Positions 17,127-24,285 of a DNA stretch of 64,000 nt are shown piece by piece. Position numbers and translations under genes: made by a program. The stretch is from Xylophilus sp042867185. Its GTDB lineage: Bacteria; Pseudomonadota; Gammaproteobacteria; Burkholderiales; Burkholderiaceae_C. The DNA is taken from assembly GCA_042867185.1 (NCBI GenBank), contig JBHZQV010000017.1, forward strand, positions 32,347 through 96,346, given 5' to 3'. The first letter of the stretch is position 1. Each line of letters starts with the position of its first letter. The notes beneath the pieces are model-generated. The model saw only the letters and a list, made by a program, of their open reading frames with translations. It was not told the DNA's origin and did no database searches.

Positions 17127-17779
17127 CAGCGCGTCGTGGCCGCGGCCAGGCGCCGCTCCATGTGGCCGGCCAGCAGCGACAGCGGCCAGCACAGCACGAA
17201 ATAGATGGCGGCCACCACGCTGAACACGACCAGTGGCTGGAAAGTCGCATTGTTGATGATCTGGCCGGCGCGGGTGATCTCGGTAAAACCGATGATCGCG
17301 GCGAGCGAGGTGCCCTTGATCACCTGCACCAGGTAGCCGACGGTGGGCGGCACCGCGATCTTCCAGGCCTGGGGCAGCACCACGTCGCGCATCCGCGAAA
17401 CGTAGGAGAGGTTGAGCGCCTCGGCCGCTTCCCATTGGCCGCGCGGGATCGCCTGGATGCAGCCGCGCCAGATCTCGCCCAGGAAGGCGGCGGTGTTGAG
17501 CGACAGCGCGATGCCCGCGGCGATCCACGGGTTGATGTCCAGCCCCAGGATCGGCGCGCCGAAGAAGATCAAGAAGAGCTGCAGCAGCAGCGGCGTGCCC
17601 TGGAACACCTGCACGAATGCGGTGGCCGCGCCGCGCACCCACGCCACCGGCGAGACGCGCGACAGCGCCACCGCCAGCCCGCCGAGGGCGCCGAAGAAGA
17701 ACGCGATGGCCGAGAGCGCCAGCGTCCACTGGGCGGCCTCCAGGATGAACCAGAACTCGGGCATGCCGAAAGTACGCAT
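17126..17779 (-). CDS. Polar amino-acid-type ABC transporter permease (second)
   Basis: A 217-residue HisMQ-type inner-membrane permease with about five hydrophobic segments. The EAA loop that docks the ATPase reads GQWEAAEALNLSYVSRMRDVVLPQA. FQGTPLLLQLFLIFFG is the typical family signature. It starts 10 bases after the first permease gene and would form a heterodimer with it. The binding-protein gene follows beyond the palindrome at 17005-17126. Confidence 0.93.
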   Translation of the reverse strand: MRTFGMPEFWFILEAAQWTLALSAIAFFFGALGGLAVALSRVSPVAWVRGAATAFVQVFQGTPLLLQLFLIFFGAPILGLDINPWIAAGIALSLNTAAFLGEIWRGCIQAIPRGQWEAAEALNLSYVSRMRDVVLPQAWKIAVPPTVGYLVQVIKGTSLAAIIGFTEITRAGQIINNATFQPLVVFSVVAAIYFVLCWPLSLLAGHMERRLAAATTR

Positions 17780-17789
17780 GGTGGGCCCT

Positions 17790-18461
17790 CTACTTCCGGT
17801 CGGGGTAGTTGAGCGTGGCGTTGAACACCAGCTTGAAGAAGCCCGAGAAGGCGAGCGACAGCAGCAAATAGATGCCGGCCACCACGATGTAGATCTCGAA
17901 GCTGCGGAAGGTCTGCGACTGCAGGTTGGCCGCGACCGAGGTCAGGTCGTCGGCCGAGATCACCGACACCACCGCCGAGCTGAGCATCAGCAAAATGAAC
18001 TGGCTGGTCAGCGCCGGATAGATCGCGCGCAGCGCCGGCGTGATGACGACGAAGCGGAAGATTTCCCAGCGCTTCAGGTTGAGCGCCAGGCCCGCCTCGA
18101 TCTGGCCCTTGGGGATCGATTCGATGCCGGCCCGGATGATCTCGGCCGCATAGGCGCCCAGGTTCACCACCATCGCGGTCAGGGCGGCGGTGTAGGGCGT
18201 CCAGCGCAGGCCGAGCGCCGGCAGCGCGAAGAAGAAGAAGAACAGCTGCACCAGGAACGGCGTGTTGCGGATCAGCTCGATGTAGACGTTGATCGCCCAG
18301 CGCAGCGGCTTCGGCCCCGAGGTCTTGCCCCAGGCGCACAGCACCGCCACGCACAGGCCCAGCACCATCGCCAGGAAGGACAGCTGGAGCGTGGTCCACG
18401 TGCCTTTGAGCAGCAGCGGCCATGCGGCGAAGACATCGCCGAATTCAAACGTGTAGTTCAC
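17790..18461 (-). CDS. Polar amino-acid-type ABC transporter permease (first)
   Basis: A 223-residue HisMQ-type permease. The family motif IRNTPFLVQLFFFFFALP and the EAA loop GQIEAGLALNLKRWEIFRFVVITPA are present. It is the first gene of the minus-strand catabolic operon that continues through to 12283. A perfect LacI-type palindrome lies 47 bases upstream of its ATG, where it would block or overlap the promoter. Confidence 0.93.
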   Translation of the reverse strand: MNYTFEFGDVFAAWPLLLKGTWTTLQLSFLAMVLGLCVAVLCAWGKTSGPKPLRWAINVYIELIRNTPFLVQLFFFFFALPALGLRWTPYTAALTAMVVNLGAYAAEIIRAGIESIPKGQIEAGLALNLKRWEIFRFVVITPALRAIYPALTSQFILLMLSSAVVSVISADDLTSVAANLQSQTFRSFEIYIVVAGIYLLLSLAFSGFFKLVFNATLNYPDRK

Positions 18462-18793
18462 GGGGCGGGAAGGGGTTCGCAGGGAAAAAACACACGGGGT
18501 GCAGTGTCTGAAACCGGTTTCAGTTTAACGATGCGTCGGGCCGTACGGCCTTGGGAAATACCCTAGAGCGGCTCGGCCGCACGACCGTCGTTCGCCGTCC
18601 GCCGGGTCCGCCTCGCTGCATTTCAGAGAGCAGCACCGCGTCGGGCCGAGGTGCCGTCGCCACCGTGGTACCCGGAAGCGGTTCGTTTCCACCGGTCGGA
18701 TTTTCGCCATTCTCGCAGCCGGATAACGCGCGCGGTCGCATAGTCGCCGAATGGAAACCCGAGCGCATCGGGTCGTCAAAAGGAGAAAAGACC
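18462..18793. promoter_or_regulatory. Divergent region between transporter operon and effector-like gene
   Basis: This 332-base stretch has no convincing gene. It holds the LacI-type operator (18509-18522) for the minus-strand operon. On the plus strand it has TTCGT at 18682-18686 and TTCGC at 18703-18707, with CATAGT (YANNNT type) at 18737-18742. These resemble an hrpII/PIP box with its -10 site, but TTCG to TTCG is spaced by 17 and not the canonical 16 bases. A good ribosome site (AAAGGAG) precedes the ATG at 18794. Confidence 0.4.
18509..18522. promoter_or_regulatory. LacI-family operator upstream of sugar-acid operon
   Basis: The perfect 14-base palindrome TGAAACCGGTTTCA has the central CG step typical of LacI/GalR sites. 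A near-copy lies just before the LacI gene at 21402-21415. The shared half-site GAAACC ties regulator and operon together. Confidence 0.8.
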
Positions 18794-20284
18794 ATGCGGA
18801 GCATTGAGGAAGGTACGCGTCATGCGGTCATCGATGGGGCCGCGTCGGTTGCCGGCCCATCCGACCACCCTGCGTTGCCGGTGTCGCCGGAAGGCATTTC
18901 CAGCCGTGCCACGGCTTTCGCGGATTCTCCGCTGCGAGCGCTGGGAAAAGCCCCGAAACCACCAGCGTGGGATACCGCCGACCCGGCTTCGTCTTCGACC
19001 CGGTCCACCGGCGTGAATCCGCCTGCATCCGATGCACTCCGGATCGAAAGAGAGCGTGTCGGCTGGACCCAAGCCACCACGACCACCGGGAGGATCCGGC
19101 ACAAGATCGAGGCGCTCGTGGGCTTGCGCACCTCGGACGCGCGGACCCAGGCTTTCGTCGCATTCATGGCCGGCGGCAGAGGGCGGGCGGATGTCACCAT
19201 GTTCGATCTCGGCGACGGGTGGACGAGGGCGACGCGTCGTGTCGGCGACAAGACGGCATCCATCGAGTTCCTGAGCGACGAAAGCGGTGCCGTCACGGAC
19301 GCACGTCATCCGGGCAGGTTTCCGTGGCTGCCACCGGGCAAGGAGCGCGAGGGTTTCGGCACGGTGCTGCACGAAATGCAATCGGTGGGCGCCCGAGCGG
19401 TTCGTAAGGTGCCTGTGTACTACGTCAATCGGAATACGCGGGGTTATGCCATTCCTACGCACGGCTACGTGGTGGCGGGTGAGCCAGGAAAGGGGCGCAA
19501 AAGCGGCGCGATACTGTATGGCGTTGGCGGAGACCCGAAACGCGGCCCGGTGCCGTTGGATGACGCCCTGCTGAAACAGCTCAACGGCGAGGTTCGCGGA
19601 AAAGAATCTTCCGCGCTGGCCGAGCCGGTGCGCGCGGTCGTTGCGCGCATGGCCGGCGCGAACTTCGCCAGCCGCGAAGATTTCTATACCGCCTACCGTG
19701 GCGCGCGCGGTGGGGCCGTCGATGCCGCATCGCTGCACCAGGAAATCTCTTCCGTCTACCGTGCGCTGCCGATCACGACCATGGAACTCTGGCCCAAAAA
19801 AGCGGGCGACTACCGGGTGGAAAAGCCGCCGGCGCCGGAGAGGGATCTTCGCGCTTTCGAAAACCTCCCCCAGGACATCCGATACCGGGTGGCGCTCAAG
19901 CCGATACCGCAGGTGAACAGCATCGACCTGCTGGAGGCCCGGCAACAGTTCAGCCTGCACCAGCTCTACCAGGATGAGTTGATGGGACGCGATGGCACCG
20001 GCGTTCCTTCCGAGCTGTTCCCGCCGGTCGCCGATGCCGAGCGCCGCAGTGCGCTGACCGCGGCGACACCCCGGTTCCAGCGACTGCCACCGCACGCATC
20101 CGATACGGTCGGCAATTGCAACAGCGGCGCTGCATCGCTGCTCCAGCGTGCCGTGGACCGGCAGCGGATGCCGGGCCGATCGGCCCCTGCCAAGGTCACC
20201 GCGGCCAGCGTGTTCGGCCTAGGGGACGGCCATCGTATAAAACTGTGGGATCCGCTGCAGCGGCGCCATGGCGCCGTCGAGTGA
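18794..20284 (+). CDS. Unknown protein; candidate type III effector with permuted papain-like Cys/His pattern
   Basis: I do not recognise the family. The product is 496 residues, soluble, without signal peptide or membrane segment. Residues 1-85 are rich in Ser, Ala, Pro and Thr and look disordered, as in type III secreted effectors. The rest is a compact domain. His223 lies in PTHGYVVAG before a predicted strand ILYGVGG, Cys442 in VGNCNSGAASLL, and Asp486 in LWDPL. A histidine preceding an NCN-type cysteine helix is the order seen in circularly permuted papain folds (PPPDE, LRAT, DUF4105), so a peptidase or transferase is possible; this is inference. The gene is less GC-rich than its neighbours. 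It interrupts a regulator-operon pair, which suggests acquisition. The ATG at 18794 has a strong ribosome site. Confidence 0.55.
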   Translation: MRSIEEGTRHAVIDGAASVAGPSDHPALPVSPEGISSRATAFADSPLRALGKAPKPPAWDTADPASSSTRSTGVNPPASDALRIERERVGWTQATTTTGRIRHKIEALVGLRTSDARTQAFVAFMAGGRGRADVTMFDLGDGWTRATRRVGDKTASIEFLSDESGAVTDARHPGRFPWLPPGKEREGFGTVLHEMQSVGARAVRKVPVYYVNRNTRGYAIPTHGYVVAGEPGKGRKSGAILYGVGGDPKRGPVPLDDALLKQLNGEVRGKESSALAEPVRAVVARMAGANFASREDFYTAYRGARGGAVDAASLHQEISSVYRALPITTMELWPKKAGDYRVEKPPAPERDLRAFENLPQDIRYRVALKPIPQVNSIDLLEARQQFSLHQLYQDELMGRDGTGVPSELFPPVADAERRSALTAATPRFQRLPPHASDTVGNCNSGAASLLQRAVDRQRMPGRSAPAKVTAASVFGLGDGHRIKLWDPLQRRHGAVE

Positions 20285-20302
20285 GCCCCGTCGGCGAGAG
20301 GT

Positions 20303-21400
20303 TCAAGGCGGGCTTCGCGCCGGCATGGTAGCCCCGGGCAGGGCACCCGGCACCACCGACGAGGCCCGCGGCACCAGCCGCCCGGGCAGCAGGATCTCGC
20401 GCGGCGCATGGGTGGCGCCGCGCAGCCGCTCCAGCAGGCACCCGACCGCCGCGCGGCCCAGCGCATCGGTCGGCTGGGCGACGGTGCTCAGGCCCGGGCC
20501 CACCAGCGGCGCCCATTCGGTCTCGTCGAAGCCGACGAAGCCCAGCTCGCGGCCGAACTGCCAGCCGAGCCGCATCGCGGCGGCGGCCACCCGCAGCGTG
20601 GCCACGGCGTTGGCGCTCAGCACCGCGGCGGGCCGGCCGGTGGCGCCGGCCTCGGCCTGCAGCCGGCGCAGGGCGGCGTCGAGCGCCGCGTCGTCGCCCT
20701 CGGCATGCTCCAGCACGGTGGCGGCGGTGCCGGCCTCGGCCGAGAAGGCCCGGAAGGCGGCGGCCCGCTCGTGCCGGGAGCTGACGTCTTCGATCGGCTC
20801 GGTCACGAAGAGCTGGTGGCGGTAGCCGGCGTCGTGCAGATGCGCGGCCGCCATGCGGGTGGCGGCGGCGTTGTCGAGCGAGACGAAGTCGGCCGCCAAC
20901 GTGTCGTTGCGCCGGTCGACCAGCACCATCGGCCGGGCGCTGCGGGCGGCCTCGGCCATCGCGGCGGCGTCGTCGCCCACCCGGTTGAGGATGAAGCCCT
21001 CGACCTGGTAGGCGGCCAGCGCCTCGATCGCCTGGCGCTCGCGGCCGCTTTCGTTGCCCAGGTTGAACAGCATCAGCAGGTAGCCGGCCTCCTGGCAGGC
21101 TTTCTCCGCGCCGCGCAGCACCGCCACCGAATACGGGTTGGTGATGTCGGCCACCACCAGGCCGATGAGCCGCGAGCGGCCGCGCTTCAGGGCCTGCGCC
21201 ATCGGGCTGGGCGAATAGCCGAGCGCGGTGACGGCCACCTGCACCCGGGCCGCGATGTCGGGCGTCAGCAGCGTCTCGCGGTGGTTGAGGAAACGCGAGA
21301 CCGTCGCCTTCGACACGCCCGCGGCCCGCGCCACGTCGTCGATCGTGGCGCGGACCGGGGCGGTGCGGCCGGTCGGGGGAGGCGGTGGGGTCGTCGGCAT
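20303..21400 (-). CDS. LacI-family transcriptional regulator
   Basis: A 365-residue repressor. The helix-turn-helix ATIDDVARAAGVSKATVSRFLN is at about residues 18-39. The hinge and the periplasmic-binding-like sugar domain follow (RLIGLVVADITNPYSVAVLRG). It is convergent with the effector-like gene and points the same way as the sugar-acid operon, which it most likely represses. An in-frame TGA lies just upstream, so the ATG at 21400 is the first usable start. An operator lies only two bases before that ATG, leaving no room for a normal ribosome site; the message may be leaderless or the start weak. Confidence 0.93.
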   Translation of the reverse strand: MPTTPPPPPTGRTAPVRATIDDVARAAGVSKATVSRFLNHRETLLTPDIAARVQVAVTALGYSPSPMAQALKRGRSRLIGLVVADITNPYSVAVLRGAEKACQEAGYLLMLFNLGNESGRERQAIEALAAYQVEGFILNRVGDDAAAMAEAARSARPMVLVDRRNDTLAADFVSLDNAAATRMAAAHLHDAGYRHQLFVTEPIEDVSSRHERAAAFRAFSAEAGTAATVLEHAEGDDAALDAALRRLQAEAGATGRPAAVLSANAVATLRVAAAAMRLGWQFGRELGFVGFDETEWAPLVGPGLSTVAQPTDALGRAAVGCLLERLRGATHAPREILLPGRLVPRASSVVPGALPGATMPARSPP

Positions 21401-21401
21401 C

Positions 21402-21415
21402 GGAAACCAGTTTCA
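21402..21415. promoter_or_regulatory. LacI-family operator at the lacI gene start
   Basis: GGAAACCAGTTTCA differs from the palindrome at 18509-18522 at three positions and keeps both GAAAC/GTTTC arms. Its place immediately upstream of the regulator's ATG suggests autorepression. Confidence 0.7.
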
Positions 21416-21472
21416 GGTTGGCGGTGATGGTACCTGCGCAGGCCCGCGGCACCCGTTCGGCGGCGGCCGGTT

Positions 21473-21492
21473 ACCTGTATGAAAGTACAGGT
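21473..21492. promoter_or_regulatory. LexA-type SOS box
   Basis: ACCTGTATGAAAGTACAGGT contains CTGT-N8-ACAG, the LexA half-site arrangement, with arms extended to seven bases on each side. It lies 29 bases before the chosen start of the nuclease-like gene, a fitting promoter position. Confidence 0.75.
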
Positions 21493-21520
21493 CTTTCGCC
21501 CCCCGCTACCCTTGCCGCCC

Positions 21521-22426
21521 ATGTCTGCGCTGCCCATTGCCGAAGCCCTGCCCCTGGCCGCCGTCCTGGAGACGGCCGCGCCGCCGCCGGCCCCGGTGCT
21601 GGGCCGGGTGCACACCCGCCGGCTGCGCGAGATCTACCGGTCGGCCGGCTGGCCCTGCCAGGACCTGGTCGAGGTGGAGCTGCTGGCCTTCGGCCTGGTG
21701 GCGCGGGTGGCCTCGGCCGCCGGCGAGACGCTGCGGGTGACCGATGCCGGCATCGCCGCGATCGCCCAGAGCCTGCAGCGCAACCGGGCCTGCCTGTCGC
21801 AGCACGAGGCGCTGGTGGAGGCGGTGGCGCGCGAGATGCAGCGCGCCGGCCGCATCGCCTGGCGGGGCCTGTCGCTGCGGGCGCAGGTGCCGCGCGACCC
21901 GCCGCCCGGCGCGGTGCCCGGCGCGGTGCCGGCCGAGCCGCCGGCGGTCGAGGCGGCCGAGCCCGCGCCGCCCGACCTGCGCTGGTGCATCGCCCGGCCC
22001 GATGTCTTCTCGATCCGCAACACCACGGTCGAAGCCTATGCCCTGCCGGTGGTGCACGAGGTGAAGGTGCGCCGCGCCGACCTGCTGGGCGACCTGCGCA
22101 AGCCCGCCAAGCGCGCCGCCTACCTGCACATGGCCAGCGAATGCTGGTACGTGCTGGGCAACGACGCCCGGGGCCGGCCGATCGCCGCGGCCAACGAGAT
22201 TCCGCTGGAATGCGGCGTGATGGTGCTCGAAGGCACCCGCCTCTGCGTGGCCCGGCCCGCACCCCGCCGCGCCGCGCTGGTGCCTTTCGCCGTCTGGATG
22301 ACGCTGGCCAAGGCCACGCCCGTGCCGTGGCTGGACGAAGGCGTGCAGCAGATGCTGGGCGAGGACGGCGATGCCGACGAAGGCGGCGCGCCGGAGGCCG
22401 GCTGCGTGGATGTGCCGGGGCTGTAA
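21521..22426 (+). CDS. MmcB-like DNA-repair nuclease, probably SOS-induced
   Basis: A 301-residue soluble protein. Residues 20-110 form an alpha-helical, winged-helix-like region. After a proline-rich linker (about 118-148) comes a domain with Asp161 (RPDVFSIRN) and Glu180-Val-Lys182 (HEVKVRRADLLGDL). WYVLG and CGVMVLEG strands follow. The D...ExK pattern and the AAYL..A...WYVL helix resemble MmcB, a PD-(D/E)XK repair nuclease of the SOS regulon in alphaproteobacteria. A LexA-type box lies just upstream. An in-frame ATG at 21479 falls inside that box, so the ATG at 21521 is preferred. Family call is by motif; nuclease activity is inferred. Confidence 0.65.
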   Translation: MSALPIAEALPLAAVLETAAPPPAPVLGRVHTRRLREIYRSAGWPCQDLVEVELLAFGLVARVASAAGETLRVTDAGIAAIAQSLQRNRACLSQHEALVEAVAREMQRAGRIAWRGLSLRAQVPRDPPPGAVPGAVPAEPPAVEAAEPAPPDLRWCIARPDVFSIRNTTVEAYALPVVHEVKVRRADLLGDLRKPAKRAAYLHMASECWYVLGNDARGRPIAAANEIPLECGVMVLEGTRLCVARPAPRRAALVPFAVWMTLAKATPVPWLDEGVQQMLGEDGDADEGGAPEAGCVDVPGL

Positions 22427-22769
22427 GCGGCCGACTGCGGGCGTTCAGGCCCGACGGCGACGGACGCTGCCCTGCCATGCTCCGCTATTTAATTCATAGC
22501 TAGAGGCCATTGTCGCAAGCCGGCCGCAGGGGCCGAACCGACGGGCGCTGTAGGAGCCGCGTTCGCACGTTTCGGGGCAGCGTCCGACGGAGGGCCGGCG
22601 GTCTGGCGGCCATGCTGCGCGGGTCCTTGCGGCGGCGGCGCGCATGTCTGCACACCGCCAGCGGGGCCGGGCCCCTGCGGTTTCGGCCGCGACGGCCCCG
22701 GCCGGCACCGGCAATACCCACCCGCCGCACCCCGAGCCCCTGTGGCTCCACCCCTTCGAAAGGAACTCC
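22427..22769. other. 343-base intergenic stretch with one palindromic repeat
   Basis: No convincing gene. The only structured element is GCTAT-N7-ATAGC at 22484-22500, followed by TAGAGGCC, copy 3 of the dispersed palindrome. The remainder is GC-rich with short open frames that look like chance. The last 20 bases hold the GAAAGGA ribosome site of the OsmC gene. Confidence 0.6.
22484..22500 (+). repeat. GCTAY-N7-RTAGC palindrome, copy 3
   Basis: GCTAT (22484-22488), seven AT-rich bases, ATAGC (22496-22500), then TAGAGGCC. It stands out as an AT-rich patch in a GC-rich intergenic region. Confidence 0.75.
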
Positions 22770-23207
22770 ATGATCGAGAAGAACGCACGCGTCCATTGGG
22801 AAGGCCCCGGCAAAAAAGGCCAGGGACAGATCACCACCGAAACCGGCGCGCTGAAGGCCTACCCGTACGGCTTCGGCAGCCGTTTCGAGGACGACCGCAC
22901 GGGCACCAACCCCGAGGAAATCGTCGGCGCCGCGCACGCGGCCTGCTTCACGATGGCCTTCGCCTTCGCCGCCGAGAAGGCCGGCTTCCCGACGAAGGAC
23001 GTGGACACCAACGCGGTGGTGCGCCTGGCCAAGGACGGCGACGGCTTCAAGATCGACCGGATCGCGCTGACGCTGGAGGCCTCGGTGCCCGGCATCGACG
23101 ATGCCCGCTTCCAGGAACTGGCCCAGACCGCCAAGCGCGACTGCCCCCTGTCGAAGGCGCTGGCCGCGGTGCCCGAGATCACGCTGACCGCCACCCTGCG
23201 GCCCTGA
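22770..23207 (+). CDS. OsmC-family peroxiredoxin
   Basis: A 145-residue OsmC/Ohr-superfamily protein of the OsmC branch that reduces organic hydroperoxides with a cysteine pair. The peroxidatic Cys59 (AAHAACFTMAF) and resolving Cys125 (AKRDCPLSKAL) are both present with normal spacing. It would act in the cytoplasm. The start is set by AAAGGAACTCC eight bases before the ATG. It stands alone on the plus strand ahead of a small secreted protein gene. Confidence 0.93.
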   Translation: MIEKNARVHWEGPGKKGQGQITTETGALKAYPYGFGSRFEDDRTGTNPEEIVGAAHAACFTMAFAFAAEKAGFPTKDVDTNAVVRLAKDGDGFKIDRIALTLEASVPGIDDARFQELAQTAKRDCPLSKALAAVPEITLTATLRP

Positions 23208-23282
23208 TCGCACCCCGGTTTAGAGCATCCCCCGTGGCCGGCAACGCCGGCCGTCGTTTTCATCATTTTTCGAGGTAGCCCC

Positions 23283-23672
23283 ATGACATCCATCGTTTCC
23301 TGCATCGCCCGCGCCGCCGGCATCGCCCTGCTCTCCAGCACCGTCTGGCTGGGTGGCGCCCAGGCCCAGACCCCTTCCGCACCGGTCGAGGCCGGCTGCA
23401 CCCCGGCCGGCGCCCAGAGCGACCCGGCCGCCTGCCGCCGCGAAGGCGGCGCCGCCAAGCAGGAAGCCGCCCGCGGTGGCCTGACCTCGCCGAGCACGCC
23501 GGAGCAAGGCCGCAACGGCACCGACCGCTGCGGCAGCCTGCCGGCCGGCGAGCGTGCCGACTGCATGAAGCGCATGGGTGCGTCCGGCGCCGCCGGCACC
23601 ACGACCAGCAGCGGCAGCGTGGGCAGCGGCGGCATCATCCGCGAGACGGTGACGCCGGTCCCCGCCAAGTAA
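23283..23672 (+). CDS. Small secreted protein, unknown function
   Basis: A 129-residue protein with a signal peptide (MTSIVSCIARAAGIALLSST, cut near AQAQ at about residue 29). The mature part has four cysteines in two pairs (CTPAG...ACRRE and RCGSL...DCMKR). They probably form two disulfides in the periplasm. The C-terminal third is Gly/Ser/Thr-rich and low in complexity. I do not recognise a family. A fair ribosome site (CGAGGTAG) precedes the ATG. Confidence 0.7.
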   Translation: MTSIVSCIARAAGIALLSSTVWLGGAQAQTPSAPVEAGCTPAGAQSDPAACRREGGAAKQEAARGGLTSPSTPEQGRNGTDRCGSLPAGERADCMKRMGASGAAGTTTSSGSVGSGGIIRETVTPVPAK

Positions 23673-23700
23673 TCGCGCAGGTCTTCCGGCGCGTCCCGCG

Positions 23701-24285
23701 TCAGCCGCGCTGGAACCGGAACACCGCGGTGCCCGCCAGCAGGTTGGGCAGCCACCGCACCTCGCGCCCGTCCTGCAGCCCGAAGCCGTCGAGGATCTGC
23801 AGGGCGTTCTTGTGCGCCAGCACCTCGAAATCCTTGAAGGTGCCGACCCGGATGTTGGGCGTGTCGTACCACTGGTAGGGCAGCCGCCGCGTCACCGGCA
23901 TCCGGCCGCGCGCCACGCTCACCCGGTTGGGCCAGTGCGCGAAATTGGGAAACGCGACGATGCCCATGCGGCCGACCCGCGCGGTCTCGCGCAGCATCGT
24001 CTCGGTGTTGTGCAGGTGCTGGAGCGTGTCGAGCTGCAGCACCACGTCGAAGGCCTGGTCGTCGAACAGGTCCAGTCCCGCGCCCAGGTCGCGCTGGATC
24101 ACGTTGACGCCCCGCTGCACGCAGGCCAGCACGTTGGCGTCGTCGATCTCGATGCCGTATCCGGTGCAGCCGCGATCGCGCTGCAGCAAATCGAGCATGG
24201 TGCCGTCGCCGCAGCCCAGGTCGAGCACCCGGGCGCCCTGCGGCACCAGGCGGGCGATGCGCTGTTTGGTGGCCAGGTCGCTCAT
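23701..24285 (-). CDS. metW: Methionine biosynthesis protein MetW
   Basis: A 194-residue SAM-dependent methyltransferase-like protein that always accompanies metX in proteobacteria and is needed for efficient homoserine acetylation. The SAM-binding motif VLDLGCGDGTMLDLL is at residues 20-34 and VVLQLDTLQHL in the motif IV region. It starts inside the last codons of metX (ATGA, four-base overlap), so the two are translated together. Its expression depends on the riboswitch ahead of metX. Confidence 0.95.
   Translation of the reverse strand: MSDLATKQRIARLVPQGARVLDLGCGDGTMLDLLQRDRGCTGYGIEIDDANVLACVQRGVNVIQRDLGAGLDLFDDQAFDVVLQLDTLQHLHNTETMLRETARVGRMGIVAFPNFAHWPNRVSVARGRMPVTRRLPYQWYDTPNIRVGTFKDFEVLAHKNALQILDGFGLQDGREVRWLPNLLAGTAVFRFQRG

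Noticed and set aside
21479..21520. Alternative ATG 14 codons upstream for the MmcB-like gene
   Set aside because: It lies within the LexA-type box, which should be promoter DNA; no ribosome site precedes it.
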